Notes: generated by a model from the sequence alone, not told the origin. A DNA stretch of 64,000 bases from Methylobacterium sp. (GCA_020252645.1 JADCCN010000013.1:1-64000); one strand, 5' to 3'; shown: positions 49,084 through 59,110, counted from the first letter of the stretch. A program made the numbers and translations.

Positions 49084-51555
49084 GTGCCCAGTTTTTCGAA
49101 AAGCCTCGAGAATGCCCTCCATCAGGCGCTGAGTCTGGCCTCCAGCCGCCGGCACGAATATGCGACGCTGGAGCATCTGCTGCTCGCCCTGATCGATGAT
49201 GAGGATGCCGCGGCCGTGATGGCGGCCTGCAACGTCAAGCTCGAGGATCTGCGCCGCACCGTCACCCATTATATCGACAACGAACTCGATGCGCTGATTG
49301 CGCGGGAGCGCACCGAGACCAAGCCGACGGCCGGGTTCCAGCGCGTCATCCAGCGCGCGGTCATCCATGTGCAGTCCTCGGGCCGCGATGAAGTGACCGG
49401 TGCGAACGTGCTCGTCGCGATCTTCGCCGAGCGGGAGAGCCATGCCGCCTATTTCCTGCAGGAGCAGGAGATGACTCGCTATGATGCGGTGAATTTCATC
49501 AGCCACGGCATTGCGAAAAGGCCGGGTGCCTCGGTTTCGCGCAGCCCGCGCGGCGCGGATGAGGAGAGCGAGGAGGGGGCCGCCGATCCTCGCAAGGCCG
49601 AGAATGGCAAGGGCGAAAAGGGCAAGGAAAGCGCACTCGACGCCTATTGCGTGAACCTCAACGAGAAGGCGCGCGGCGGGCGAATCGATCCGCTGATCGG
49701 CCGCATGGCCGAAGTGAACCGCACCATTCAGGTGCTCTGCCGCCGGCAGAAGAACAACCCGCTTTTCGTGGGCGACCCGGGCGTGGGCAAGACGGCGATT
49801 GCCGAGGGCCTCGCCCGGATGATCGTCGATGGCAAGGTGCCGGATGTGCTCGCCGATGCGACGGTTTTCTCGCTCGACATGGGCACTTTGCTCGCCGGCA
49901 CGCGCTATCGCGGCGATTTCGAGGAGCGCCTGAAGCAGGTGATGAAGGAAATCGAGGCCCACCCAAAGGCCATCCTCTTCATCGACGAGATCCACACGGT
50001 GATCGGGGCGGGCGCGACTTCCGGCGGTTCGATGGATGCCTCGAATCTGCTGAAGCCGGCGCTGGCGGCCGGCACGCTGCGCTGCATCGGCTCCACGACC
50101 TACAAGGAATATCGCCAGTATTTCGAGAAGGATCGCGCCCTGGTGCGCCGCTTCCAGAAGATCGACGTCAATGAGCCGACGGTTCCCGATGCGATCGAGA
50201 TCCTCAAGGGCCTGAAGCCCTATTTCGAGGAATTCCACCGGCTGAAATACACCAATGACGCCGTGAAGGCGGCGGTCGAGCTTTCCGCGCGCTATATCCA
50301 TGACCGCAAGCTGCCGGACAAGGCCATCGACGTGATCGACGAGACCGGCGCCTCGCAGATGCTGCTGCCCGAGGGCAGGCGCAAGAAGACCATCGGCCTC
50401 AAGGAGATCGAGGCGACCATCGCCACCATGGCGCGCATCCCGCCGAAATCGGTCTCGAAGGATGATGCGGCGGTGCTTCAGGGCCTCGAAACCACGCTGA
50501 AGCGCGTGGTCTACGGGCAGGAAAGCGCGATTTCGCAGCTCACGGCGGCGATCAAGCTCGCTCGTGCGGGCCTGCGCGATGGCGAGAAGCCCATCGGCTG
50601 CTATCTCTTTTCCGGCCCCACCGGCGTCGGCAAGACCGAGGTCGCAAAGCAGCTGGCTTCCTCGCTCGGCGTCAAACTCCTGCGCTTCGACATGAGCGAA
50701 TACATGGAGCGGCATACCGTCAGCCGCCTCATCGGCGCGCCGCCCGGCTATGTCGGCTTCGATCAGGGCGGGCTGCTCACGGATGGCGTGGACCAGAACC
50801 CGCATTGCGTGCTGCTGCTCGACGAAATCGAGAAGGCGCATCCGGATCTCTACAATATCCTGTTGCAGGTGATGGACCACGGCAAGCTGACAGACCACAA
50901 CGGCAAGGAAGTCTCCTTCCGCAACGTGATCCTGATCATGACCACCAATGCCGGCGCGGCCGACATGGCCAGAAGCGCCTTCGGCTTCACCCGCGCGCGG
51001 CGCGAGGGCGAGGATGCCGAGGCGATCAACAAGATGTTCACGCCCGAGTTCCGCAACCGGCTCGATGCCATCGTGCCCTTCGGCCATCTGCCGAAGGAGG
51101 TGGTGGCACAGGTTGTCGACAAGTTCATCGCGCAGCTCGAGGCGCAGCTGGCGGATCGGCACGTCACCATCTCGCTCACGGATGAGGCGCGCGCCTGGCT
51201 TGTGGAGAACGGTTACGACGAGCAGATGGGGGCGCGGCCCATGGCCCGCCTGATCCAGACCGCCATCAAGACGCCTTTGGCCGACGAGGTGCTGTTCGGC
51301 AAGCTGAAAGGCGGCGGCGTGGTGCGCGTCATCACCCGCGAGGAGAACGGCAAGCGCGTGCTCGGCTTCGAGTTCCCGGAAGGGCCGCTGCGCCCGAAGC
51401 AGGAGGCCCTGCCTGCGCCGAAAGAGCCGAAGCGCAAGGCGCTGCCCAAGGGCAAGCCCGCCGCGCGCAAGGCGCTTCCACCGCCGAAAGCACCGGATGA
51501 CGAGCCGCCGAAGCCGCGTCGCTCGTCGGTGCCGAAGCTGCCGCTGAAGAGCTGA
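49084..51555 (+). CDS. clpA: ATP-dependent Clp protease ATP-binding subunit ClpA
   Basis: The 823-residue protein probably starts at GTG 49084 ([36 protein letters not shown]). Two Clp-N repeats come first, then AAA modules with Walker A GDPGVGKT and GPTGVGKT, and Walker [10 protein letters not shown] and [11 protein letters not shown]. No ClpB middle domain is present. The last 55 residues are an unusual lysine- and proline-rich tail after the expected end. ClpA unfolds substrates for ClpP, which is not encoded here. Confidence 0.97.
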   Translation: MPSFSKSLENALHQALSLASSRRHEYATLEHLLLALIDDEDAAAVMAACNVKLEDLRRTVTHYIDNELDALIARERTETKPTAGFQRVIQRAVIHVQSSGRDEVTGANVLVAIFAERESHAAYFLQEQEMTRYDAVNFISHGIAKRPGASVSRSPRGADEESEEGAADPRKAENGKGEKGKESALDAYCVNLNEKARGGRIDPLIGRMAEVNRTIQVLCRRQKNNPLFVGDPGVGKTAIAEGLARMIVDGKVPDVLADATVFSLDMGTLLAGTRYRGDFEERLKQVMKEIEAHPKAILFIDEIHTVIGAGATSGGSMDASNLLKPALAAGTLRCIGSTTYKEYRQYFEKDRALVRRFQKIDVNEPTVPDAIEILKGLKPYFEEFHRLKYTNDAVKAAVELSARYIHDRKLPDKAIDVIDETGASQMLLPEGRRKKTIGLKEIEATIATMARIPPKSVSKDDAAVLQGLETTLKRVVYGQESAISQLTAAIKLARAGLRDGEKPIGCYLFSGPTGVGKTEVAKQLASSLGVKLLRFDMSEYMERHTVSRLIGAPPGYVGFDQGGLLTDGVDQNPHCVLLLDEIEKAHPDLYNILLQVMDHGKLTDHNGKEVSFRNVILIMTTNAGAADMARSAFGFTRARREGEDAEAINKMFTPEFRNRLDAIVPFGHLPKEVVAQVVDKFIAQLEAQLADRHVTISLTDEARAWLVENGYDEQMGARPMARLIQTAIKTPLADEVLFGKLKGGGVVRVITREENGKRVLGFEFPEGPLRPKQEALPAPKEPKRKALPKGKPAARKALPPPKAPDDEPPKPRRSSVPKLPLKS

Positions 51556-51649
51556 GGCACGATTAAGCCGGTTGACGCGATGGCGTCAGTGGACGTTTAC
51601 TCCCCTTCGAAACGCTGCCGCGTAGCGCAGCGGATCGGGGGAGGACATC

Positions 51650-52825
51650 ATGAACATCCGCTGGAAGGCCGCACTCATGGCGGCCGTCATGCTTGTTGCG
51701 CCGGCCTCGGCGCAGACGCTGTTGACCGAGAAGAAAACCTTTGAAGTTCCGAGCTTTACGACTCAATCCGGCCGCACGCTGAGAGGCGTGAAGGTGGGCT
51801 GGGAGAGCTACGGCACGCTCAACGCCGACAAATCCAACGCGATCCTCATCGCGCATTTCTTTTCCGCCAACAGCCATGCTGCGGGGAAATACAAGGAAAG
51901 CGATGCCGCCCCCGGTTATTGGGATGCGATCATCGGCCCCGGGAAGGTGATCGACACCAACCGCTATTTCGTGATGTCGGTCGACAGCCTCGTGAACCTC
52001 AACACGGGCGACCCCAATACCATCACCACCGGGCCGGCCAGCATCAACCCGGAGACGGGCAAGCCCTACGGCATGGATTTCCCGATCGTCACCATCCGCG
52101 ATTTCGTCGAGGTTCAGCGGCAATTGGCGGATCAACTGGGCATCCAGAAATTCCAGCTCGTCGCGGGTGCCTCCATGGGGGCGCTGCAGACCTTCGAATG
52201 GGCCGCGAGCTATCCCGATCGCGTGGCGCGGGCCATGCCGGTGATCGCGTTCGGCGAGGCGGATGCAAATCTCATCGCCTGGCTCGACATCTGGGCCTCG
52301 CCGATCCGGCTCGATCCGAACTGGAACAAGGGCGATTACTACGGCAGGACCCCGCCGAATGACGGCCTCGCGCAGGCCCTGAAAATCGTCACCCTTCACG
52401 CCAACCACGGGGATTGGGCCAACAAGACCTTCGGCCGCAAATGGGCGAAGGAGGGCGAAAACCCCGCTTCCGGCTTCGACAAGCGCTTCCTGATCGAGAC
52501 GACGCTCGACAATGCCGGTGCGGCGCGCGCGAAGGTGTCGGATGCGAACCACTTCCTCTATCTCGTGAAGGCGAACCAGCTTTTTGTCGCAGGCGGCGGC
52601 ACGCTCGATGAGGGTGTGAAGAAGATCAAGGCGCCCGTTTTGCTCATTCATTCGCCGAAGGACCTCGTTTTTCCCGGCGCGGGCGTGGATGATACGGCAA
52701 AGCGCCTGAAGGATGCCGGCCTTGCGGTGCAGCAGGTGCAGCTTCAGGGCGATCGCGGCCATCTCGATGGCGTGCTGAACATCAAGCAGGCCGAGGGCGC
52801 CATCCGCGATTTCCTCGCAAAATAG
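51650..52825 (+). CDS. Secreted MetX-like alpha/beta-hydrolase (E22 type putative esterase)
   Basis: The 391-residue protein starts with a signal peptide (AALMAAVMLVAPASAQ). The body resembles homoserine acetyltransferase: WESYGTLNADKSNAILIAHFF, nucleophile elbow GASMGALQTFEWAASYPDRV, then acid SPKDLVFPGAG and base RGHLDGV. Cytosolic MetX makes O-acetylhomoserine from acetyl-CoA; an exported relative cannot easily meet acetyl-CoA, so hydrolase activity is likelier. It stands alone between clpA and azlC. Confidence 0.85.
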   Translation: MNIRWKAALMAAVMLVAPASAQTLLTEKKTFEVPSFTTQSGRTLRGVKVGWESYGTLNADKSNAILIAHFFSANSHAAGKYKESDAAPGYWDAIIGPGKVIDTNRYFVMSVDSLVNLNTGDPNTITTGPASINPETGKPYGMDFPIVTIRDFVEVQRQLADQLGIQKFQLVAGASMGALQTFEWAASYPDRVARAMPVIAFGEADANLIAWLDIWASPIRLDPNWNKGDYYGRTPPNDGLAQALKIVTLHANHGDWANKTFGRKWAKEGENPASGFDKRFLIETTLDNAGAARAKVSDANHFLYLVKANQLFVAGGGTLDEGVKKIKAPVLLIHSPKDLVFPGAGVDDTAKRLKDAGLAVQQVQLQGDRGHLDGVLNIKQAEGAIRDFLAK

Positions 52826-52871
52826 TCTCGACCTCCTGAGGCCGGCGGGGTTATCCATGAATCACTGATCC

Positions 52872-53627
52872 ATGCCCGCCGATCCTGCTCCTGATTCCCG
52901 TTCCGTCACCTGGCCCGCCATGCGCGACGGCATCCGCGATGCGGCGGGTCTGCCGGCGCTGATGCTCATGGCCTCGCTGGTGGGCGTGGGGGGGCTTGCG
53001 CGCGATGTCGGCTATCCCATGGGGGCGGGGGTGCTTTCCACGGTGCTGATCTGGGCTGCGCCCGGCCAGATGGTGCTGTTCGGCACGATCGCCTCGGGCG
53101 CGGCCTTGCCCGCCGTCGCGGTCGCGGTGTCGCTTTCCTCCGTGCGATTCCTGCCCATGACCATGGCGCTCCTGCCGATGATGCGGCAGCCCGGAACCCC
53201 GTTATGGGTGTTGCTGCTGGCCTCGCACTACGTCGCGATCACCTCCTGGGTGCATTCCATGCGGGTGATGCCGGATATGGCCGCGGAACGGCGCATTCCC
53301 TATTTCTTCGGCTTCGCGAACACGGTGCTGATTGCAGCCGCCATCGCGACCGGCGCGGGCTATTATCTCATCGGGCAATTGCCGGCGGCGCTCGCGGCCG
53401 GGCTGCTGCTCACCTCGCCGCTGTTCTTCCTCGTCAACATGGTGGCCTCTGCGAAGAAGGCGGTGGATTGGCTGGCGCTGGGATTCGGCTTTGGGCTCGC
53501 GCCCCTGGCCATCGCCTTCGTGCCGGCGGGGCTCGATCTGCTGGTCGAGGGCCTCGTCGGCGGCACGCTGGCCTATCTCATCCACCGCCTGCTCAAGGCG
53601 CGCCGCGCGGCGGCTGACGCGCCATGA
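52872..53627 (+). CDS. azlC: AzlC family branched-chain amino acid exporter subunit
   Basis: The 251-residue membrane protein has about seven helices and AzlC features: the GVGGLARDVGYPMGAGVLSTVLIWAAPGQ segment and LSSVRFLPMTMALLPMMR. AzlC with AzlD exports branched-chain amino acids. The gene overlaps azlD by four bases (ATGA). Its link to leucine catabolism in the window is a reasonable thought but not shown. Confidence 0.9.
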   Translation: MPADPAPDSRSVTWPAMRDGIRDAAGLPALMLMASLVGVGGLARDVGYPMGAGVLSTVLIWAAPGQMVLFGTIASGAALPAVAVAVSLSSVRFLPMTMALLPMMRQPGTPLWVLLLASHYVAITSWVHSMRVMPDMAAERRIPYFFGFANTVLIAAAIATGAGYYLIGQLPAALAAGLLLTSPLFFLVNMVASAKKAVDWLALGFGFGLAPLAIAFVPAGLDLLVEGLVGGTLAYLIHRLLKARRAAADAP

Positions 53628-53983
53628 TCGCCTGGCTGGAGCATGCGTCGGGCGGGCTCTGGCCCTATCTCGTGATCATCCTCTTCGGCTTCCTGCCAAG
53701 CGAGATCTGGCGCTGGCTGGCGGTTTTTCTCGGGCGGGGCATCGACGAGAATTCGGAAATCCTCGTCTGGGTGCGCGCGGTCGCGAGTGCCCTGCTGGCG
53801 GGGGTGGTGGCCATGCTGATCCTTACGCCGACCGGCGCGCTGGCGACCATCCCGCTTCTCTGGCGCGTGGGCTCGCTCGTGGCGGGCGTTGCCGGCTTCT
53901 ATCTCGCGCGGCGCTCGATCCTCGCGGGCGTCATCGCGGGGGAAATCGTGCTGATTGGCGCGGGGCTGGCCTTCAGCGGTTGA
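53624..53983 (+). CDS. azlD: AzlD domain protein, small subunit
   Basis: The 119-residue protein has four membrane helices, starting MIAWLEHASGGLWPYLVIILFGFLPSEIWRW, with ILTPTGALATIPLLWRVGSLVAG. Size and coupling to AzlC identify it as AzlD. It ends 34 bp from the convergent HIT gene. Confidence 0.88.
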   Translation: MIAWLEHASGGLWPYLVIILFGFLPSEIWRWLAVFLGRGIDENSEILVWVRAVASALLAGVVAMLILTPTGALATIPLLWRVGSLVAGVAGFYLARRSILAGVIAGEIVLIGAGLAFSG

Positions 53984-54017
53984 AGCGCGAAAGCCCGCCC
54001 CAAGAGGCCGCGCGCTC

Positions 54018-54446
54018 TCACAGGCTCGCGAGCGCGGCCCGGATCTTCTCCGCCTGTTCGGCCAAAGTCGCCATCTCGGCCCTGGGCGCGGGATGGCGTT
54101 GCAGCGTCACGCCGTCCCAGCGCGGAAGAATATGAAAATGCAGGTGAAACACTTCCTGCCCGCCGGCACTTTCCGAAAATTGCTGCAGCGTCACGCCATC
54201 CGCGCCGAGCGCCTGCCTTGCGGCCTTCGCGATCCGCTGCACCTGCACGATCAGGTGCGAGAGAATCTCCGGTTCGCAATCCAGCAGGTTGCGCGCAGGC
54301 CCTTTCGGAATGGCCAGGCAATGGCCGGGCGAGCGCGGCATGATGTCCATGAAGGCGAGCGTTCTCTCGTCCTCGAAGATGCGATGGCAGGGAATTTCCC
54401 CGCGCAGGATCTTCGCGAAGATGTTCTGCGTGTCATAGGGTGTCAT
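54018..54446 (-). CDS. HIT family hydrolase
   Basis: ATG at 54444-54446 has AGAGGAA 9 nt upstream and gives 142 residues (MTPYDTQNIFAKILRGEIPCHRIFED). The HxHxH motif is HLHFHILPRW. HIT proteins hydrolyse nucleoside phosphoramidates or dinucleotides. Upstream in-frame ATGs lie in sequence without similarity. Confidence 0.93.
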   Translation of the reverse strand: MTPYDTQNIFAKILRGEIPCHRIFEDERTLAFMDIMPRSPGHCLAIPKGPARNLLDCEPEILSHLIVQVQRIAKAARQALGADGVTLQQFSESAGGQEVFHLHFHILPRWDGVTLQRHPAPRAEMATLAEQAEKIRAALASL

Positions 54447-54637
54447 CCAGCGTTCCTCTCTCATGAAAAAGGCGACCACGGCAGGCCGGGATCGCCCTGA
54501 ATTGGCGCGGGGTTCGGCGACAGGCACCGAAGGATTACCAAGAGCCGCAGCGCACCACAACCACCCGGCAGGGCGAGCCGCCTCGAGCGAGGCAGGCGGC
54601 CTGCGCCGGTCATCCGGGGCTCGCGACCCGGGTCAGA

Positions 54638-55948
54638 TCAGGGGTTGCGGAAGGGCGTGAGCGTCTCCAGCTCCTCCTGCATGGCATCGACATGCGCCCG
54701 CTCGCGGATGAGATAATCCGCGACGGCGCGCTGGAATCGCGGATCGGCGAAGCGATGGACAGAGATGGTCTTCACCGGGCGATAGCCGCGTGCGAGCTTG
54801 TGCTCGCCCTGCGCGCCGGCTTCCACCCTTGCGAGGCCGCGCGATAACGCGAAATCGATGGCCTGGTAATAGCAGAGTTCGAAATGCAGGAAGGGATGGT
54901 GCTCGATGGCGCCCCAGTTCCGGCCGTAAAGCGTGTTGCCACCGATGAAATTCAGCGCGCCCGCGATGTAGCGCCCCGCGCGCTTCGCCATGATGAGCAG
55001 GATCTTTTCCGGCATGGCCCGCCCGATCTCGCTGAAGAAGGCCCGCGTGAGATAGGGCGTGCCCCATTTGCGGCTGCCGGTCTCTGTGTAGAACTCGAAG
55101 AACGAATCCCAATGGGCTTCCCGGAGGTCGCTGCCCGTGAGCCATTCGACCGCGATGCCGCTGGCGAGCGCATCCCGCCGCTCGCGCTTCAGGACCTTGC
55201 GTCTGCGCGAGGCGAGATTTTCGAGAAAATCCTGGAAATCGCGATAGGCGGCGGCTTCGAAATGGAATTGCTGGTCATTCCGTTCGAGAAAACCCTGGCC
55301 GAGGAAGGTGTCGCGGTCGCGCAGCGTGAGGAAGGTCGCGTGCAGGCTGGAAGCATCGATGCGCTGGCGCAAGCCCTCCAGCCCGACCACGAGTCCGGCG
55401 CGGATCGCCTCCGCCTCCGGCCCCGCCGGCACGAGCAGCCGGCGCCCCGTGGCGGGGGTGAAGGGCACGCTGACCTGCAGCTTCGGATAATAGCGCTCGC
55501 CGGCCCGGTGATAGGCCTCGGCGAAGGCATGATCGAACACATATTCGCCGCGCGAATGGCTCTTGGCATAGGCCGGGAGGGCGCCGATCGCGCGGCCCCG
55601 TTCATCACGGGCCAGCAGGTGAAGCGGCGTCCAGCCGGTTCTTCCACCCACCGATCCGGATTGCTCCAGCGCGAGCAGAAAAGCATGTGCGAGGAAGGGG
55701 TTGGCATCATCTTCCTCAGAAGGAGATTCCGCGACTTCAGAGGTTGAATCATCCTCCTCCGGGGATGATTCCGGTGCTTGAGCCGGTCGTGCACCAGTTT
55801 CCGGGCTTGAGTCCGGGCTGGCCGCCAAGTCGTTGAGGGCAGGCGGGTTTCCGCTCCCGGCCGGGCCTTGCGACAGCGCATCCCATTCCGCCGCCGGAAC
55901 GCCGGCGAGGTCCGGCAGGATTTCGACCGTAAGGCGAGGCGATGTCAT
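54638..55948 (-). CDS. FemAB/GNAT-like acyltransferase with acidic insertion
   Basis: The 436-residue protein belongs to the peptidogalycan-recognition/DUF482 group: GWTPLHLLARDERGRAIGALPAYAKSHSRGEYVFD, SRRRKVLKRERRDAL and GGNTLYGRNWGAIEHHPFLHFELCYYQAID. Between EWDAL (residue 25) and NPFLAHAF (83) is a Ser/Pro/Glu/Asp-rich insert (26-82) with near-duplicated SSPEEDD/SPSEEDD. Relatives run straight from one to the other. It may transfer acyl or aminoacyl groups; substrate unknown. Confidence 0.88.
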   Translation of the reverse strand: MTSPRLTVEILPDLAGVPAAEWDALSQGPAGSGNPPALNDLAASPDSSPETGARPAQAPESSPEEDDSTSEVAESPSEEDDANPFLAHAFLLALEQSGSVGGRTGWTPLHLLARDERGRAIGALPAYAKSHSRGEYVFDHAFAEAYHRAGERYYPKLQVSVPFTPATGRRLLVPAGPEAEAIRAGLVVGLEGLRQRIDASSLHATFLTLRDRDTFLGQGFLERNDQQFHFEAAAYRDFQDFLENLASRRRKVLKRERRDALASGIAVEWLTGSDLREAHWDSFFEFYTETGSRKWGTPYLTRAFFSEIGRAMPEKILLIMAKRAGRYIAGALNFIGGNTLYGRNWGAIEHHPFLHFELCYYQAIDFALSRGLARVEAGAQGEHKLARGYRPVKTISVHRFADPRFQRAVADYLIRERAHVDAMQEELETLTPFRNP

Positions 55949-56004
55949 GCGGCGAAACTAGCGCCTGCGGCGCGCGGGGGACAGGGGCGATGCCGCCGCA
56001 GACA

Positions 56005-56772
56005 TCAATTGGCCAGCGGCGTGAAACCTTCGAAGACGATCTGGTCGATATGCGGTCTGGCGCGCGCGGCTTCTTCCGCCGAGCGGATGGTCCAGCCCAT
56101 CACCGGCAGGCCAAGCTGGCTGCGGCAGAGATAGGGCGCGGCGGAGGGCAAATCCTGATGCTTCCAGGAGAGGAAATCCGGCCGCGTCTCGGAAAAATGC
56201 AGGAGATTGGCGAGGGCATGCTTTTCAATCGGGGAGAGGCCCGCGTAATCCGGGTATTCATAGGCGCTCATCGCGACCAGGCCGAGCGGCTGCGTCACGC
56301 CCGCCGCGCGCAGCGCCTTGATCATCGCGGGGTCGAAGCTCTTCAGCACCAGCGGGCCGGAATAGGCCTTCACGAGGGCGCCGATGCGCGAGCAGATCGT
56401 GGTGTTGCCGTCGAAGCGGCTCTTCACCTCCACCACCAGCGCCTGCCGCCCCTCGACCTGCATCAGGAGTTCCGCGAGCGACTGGATGCGATCCCCGCCC
56501 GCCTTGAAGCTCACATGGCGCAGCTGGTCCGCCGTCATCCGGTCCACGCGGCCGGTGGAGCCTGTCAGCCGGTCGAGCGTGAAATCATGGAAGATCATCG
56601 CCTCGCCATCGGCGGTGACCTGCAGGTCGCATTCCATGCCGAAACCACCATGAAGCGCTGCTGCGAAGGCGGAGCGCGTATTCTCGATCACGCCCGACGC
56701 CGCATCATGCAGGCCGCGATGCGCGATGGCGCGCGCGAAAACCGCCTCAAGCAGGGGCGACGCGAAAGCCAT
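56005..56772 (-). CDS. Glycerophosphodiester phosphodiesterase
   Basis: The 255-residue enzyme starts MAFASPLLEAVFARAIAHRGLHDAASGVIENTRSAF, with HRG (catalytic His) and later the metal-binding MECDLQVTADGE and IFHDFTLDRLTG. It hydrolyses glycerophosphodiesters to glycerol-3-phosphate and an alcohol. No signal peptide; cytoplasmic. Its ATG overlaps the RidA stop (TGATG). Confidence 0.93.
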   Translation of the reverse strand: MAFASPLLEAVFARAIAHRGLHDAASGVIENTRSAFAAALHGGFGMECDLQVTADGEAMIFHDFTLDRLTGSTGRVDRMTADQLRHVSFKAGGDRIQSLAELLMQVEGRQALVVEVKSRFDGNTTICSRIGALVKAYSGPLVLKSFDPAMIKALRAAGVTQPLGLVAMSAYEYPDYAGLSPIEKHALANLLHFSETRPDFLSWKHQDLPSAAPYLCRSQLGLPVMGWTIRSAEEAARARPHIDQIVFEGFTPLAN

Positions 56773-57242
56773 CACGCGACCTCGAACATGGCGTCGACCT
56801 CGACGCAGACATCGCCGGGGAGCACCGGCACGCCGATGGTGGTGCGCGCATGCTTGCCGGCATCCCCGAGAGCACCGACCATGAGATCGGATGCGCCATT
56901 CATCAGCAGGGCATGCTGGGTGAAATCAGGCGTGGAGGCAATGAAGCCGCCGAGGCGCAGGCAAGCCGTGATGCGGTCGAGATCGCCCAGGGCCGCCTTG
57001 GCCTGCGCCAGCAGGTTCACGGCGCAGAAGCGCGCGGCCTCGCGGCCATCCTCGACGGAAACCGAAGCGCCAAGCTTGCCCTTGTGCCGGTCGGCAATCC
57101 TGCCATCGGGCCCGATGCAAAGCTGGCCCGCCACGATCAGCAGGTTGCCCGAGCGGCGGAAAGGCACGTAATTCGCCACCGGGGCCGCAGGGGCGGGCAG
57201 CGTGAAGCCGAGATCGCTGAGCCGCGCTTCGATGGCAGACAT
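56772..57242 (-). CDS. RidA-like protein, YjgF superfamily
   Basis: The 156-residue protein starts at ATG 57240-57242 with AGGAGG 5 nt upstream. It begins MSAIEARLSDLGFTLPAPAAPVANYVPFRRSGN and shows the superfamily arginine in HARTTIGVPVLPGDVCVEVDAMF. This long-form RidA group is common next to GDPD genes in Rhizobiales. It may deaminate imines; it forms an operon with GDPD. Confidence 0.92.
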   Translation of the reverse strand: MSAIEARLSDLGFTLPAPAAPVANYVPFRRSGNLLIVAGQLCIGPDGRIADRHKGKLGASVSVEDGREAARFCAVNLLAQAKAALGDLDRITACLRLGGFIASTPDFTQHALLMNGASDLMVGALGDAGKHARTTIGVPVLPGDVCVEVDAMFEVA

Positions 57243-57401
57243 GGTGTCCTCCTTGCGTCCGGTGTCGGTGTGGCCCAAAATAAGGGGCGTGCATTCTTGG
57301 TCCGGCAATGGATGATTCTCAAGCCATTCGTCGCAAATCGGCCATGTGTGCAGTGGATCAGGGTCGCCTCGGGGTCGAGAAAGCAACCAGGGAAACGGTC
57401 G

Positions 57402-58295
57402 ATGGGCATGATGCGGATGACGGCGGTAGGGAAAATTTCTGCGTGGGCGGCTGCCGCCATGCTCGCTTCGGCCTCGTTTTTCGTGCCGGAATTCTTTCCG
57501 GCAATGGCACAGGCGCCGTCCGTGGCCGATGCTGCGCGCGTGGTGCTTCAGCCGCATCGCATCGTCTATCAGGTGCAGCTCGGTCCGAACGGGGGCTCGC
57601 AGGGCCTTGCCAGCGCCAGCGGGCTGATGGCGCTCGAATTCTCCGGCAATGCCTGCGAGGGCTATGCCACGAATTACCGGCAGGTCGTGGATCTCGTGGC
57701 TTCCGATGGCGGCGCGCGCCGCATGGATTTCCGCGTGAACCTGTTCGAGGATGGGGATAATCGCCGCTTCACCTTCACCATGCTCAATCGCATGCAGGGC
57801 CAAGTGCTCCGCGATGCCGATGGCGAGGCCCGTCGTCGCGCCGATGGCTCGCTGTCGGTGGCGATGCGCAAGCCGCCGGGCCGGAAGAGTGATTTCGACG
57901 GCGATGTGATGTTCCCCTCGGCGATGTCGATCGCGATGATCGCCGCCGCCCAGAAGGGCGAGCGCGCTTTCAGGAATCGCGTCTTCGATGGGTCCGAGGG
58001 CGGCGAGAAGGTGTTCGAGGTGAATGCCACCATCGGCCAGCCGCTCGAGGGCGATCGCAACAACCGGGTGGAGGAGGTTCTGCGCGTGCCGGATCTCGCC
58101 TCCATGCGCCGCTGGCCGGTTTCGATGGCCTATTACAACGATGAGCCGGGGGATCGCGTGCCGGTCTACGTCTTGCGATCGGTGGTCTTTGCGAATGGCG
58201 TGATGGGCGATCTCGTGTTCGAGTTCCCAGAATTCTCGCTCACGGCGCGCGCCGTGAAATACGAGGCGCTGAAGGCCGACCCTTGCGCGCGTTGA
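57402..58295 (+). CDS. Cell-envelope integrity protein EipB family (DUF1849)
   Basis: The 297-residue protein starts MGMMRMTAVGKISAWAAAAMLASASFF, a signal peptide ending AMAQA. The mature part has only two cysteines, in FSGNACEGYATNYRQV and in the C-terminal DPCAR, matching the disulfide of Brucella EipB. EipB is a periplasmic beta-spiral protein needed for envelope integrity. AGGGAAA lies 6-9 nt before ATG. Confidence 0.9.
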   Translation: MGMMRMTAVGKISAWAAAAMLASASFFVPEFFPAMAQAPSVADAARVVLQPHRIVYQVQLGPNGGSQGLASASGLMALEFSGNACEGYATNYRQVVDLVASDGGARRMDFRVNLFEDGDNRRFTFTMLNRMQGQVLRDADGEARRRADGSLSVAMRKPPGRKSDFDGDVMFPSAMSIAMIAAAQKGERAFRNRVFDGSEGGEKVFEVNATIGQPLEGDRNNRVEEVLRVPDLASMRRWPVSMAYYNDEPGDRVPVYVLRSVVFANGVMGDLVFEFPEFSLTARAVKYEALKADPCAR

Positions 58296-58299
58296 GCCG

Positions 58300-58569
58300 T
58301 CAGCGCCGATGGCGTTCGGCCGCGGCGACGACCGTCTCGGGGGCGACCTGCGCATTGGCGGCGAAGGCCAGGAGCAGGCTCTCATCCGCCACGAGGTAAT
58401 CCAGCACGGAAGCGAGGAAGCGCGGATCGGCTGCGGCCTGCCGCAAGGTTATTGGCGAGAGGCCCGTCAAATCAAGAAAGCGCGACAGCCGTTCCGGCTC
58501 CTCCGCCAGGAAGGAAAGCGCTGAGATCGCGAGCATTTCCGGATCAGCGATTGGGGGGCGGGGAGGCAT
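58300..58569 (-). CDS. DUF3572 family protein
   Basis: The 89-residue protein has LAISALSFLAEEPERLSRFLDLTGLSP and LDYLVADESLLLAFAANAQV, the features of DUF3572. It is helical and cytosolic. It is transcribed divergently from divK, a neighbour arrangement common in Rhizobiales. Function unknown. Confidence 0.9.
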   Translation of the reverse strand: MPPRPPIADPEMLAISALSFLAEEPERLSRFLDLTGLSPITLRQAAADPRFLASVLDYLVADESLLLAFAANAQVAPETVVAAAERHRR

Positions 58570-58744
58570 GCATTTGCTCCGTGCGAAGGAGTTAGGGATT
58601 GCTCAACCATGCCGTTAACGAAGTGCCCCGGCAGGGTTCCGAGATGAATCGCTTACCGATTGGTTCACCCCTTCTGGCTTAGACAATAAGAGGGACCGGA
58701 GTGGGCCCCTCCATGGCGCGCTTCCAACAGGATGGACCGAATCG

Positions 58745-59110
58745 ATGCCGAAGACCGTTCTCATTGTTGAGGACAATGACCTCAACATGAAGCTCTTCAA
58801 CGATCTTCTGGAAGCGCATGGCTATGCGACGCTGAAAACCCGCCTCGGCCTTGAAGGTCTCGAACTGGCCCGGGACCATCATCCCGATCTCATTCTGATG
58901 GATATCCAGCTGCCGGAAGTGTCCGGCATGGATGTCATCAAGCTCCTGAAGGAAGACGACGACCTGCGTGCCATTCCGGTCATTGCCATCACGGCCTTCG
59001 CGATGAAGGGGGACGAGGAGCGCATCCGCGAATCCGGCTGCGAGGGCTATCTTTCGAAGCCCATCTCCGTCGTCAAATTCGTTGAAACCGTCCGGAACTT
59101 CATCGGCTGA
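58745..59110 (+). CDS. divK: Single-domain response regulator DivK
   Basis: The 121-residue receiver domain ([27 protein letters not shown]) has the phosphate-accepting Asp53 in [16 protein letters not shown], acidic residues 9-10, Thr in AITAF and Lys in LSKPI. DivK acts with DivJ, PleC, DivL and CckA to control CtrA. It sits 6 bp upstream of pleD, as in Caulobacter and Rhizobiales. Confidence 0.97.
   Translation: MPKTVLIVEDNDLNMKLFNDLLEAHGYATLKTRLGLEGLELARDHHPDLILMDIQLPEVSGMDVIKLLKEDDDLRAIPVIAITAFAMKGDEERIRESGCEGYLSKPISVVKFVETVRNFIG

Noticed and set aside
49036-51162. Antisense frame over clpA (about 700 codons)
   Set aside because: Composition is typical of mirror frames in high-GC genes, and clpA is unambiguous.
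51574-51603. Promoter TTGACG-18-TTTACT before the MetX-like gene
   Set aside because: Spacing of 18 and a poor -10; the TGACGC/GCGTCA hairpin there explains part of the pattern, so I did not annotate it.
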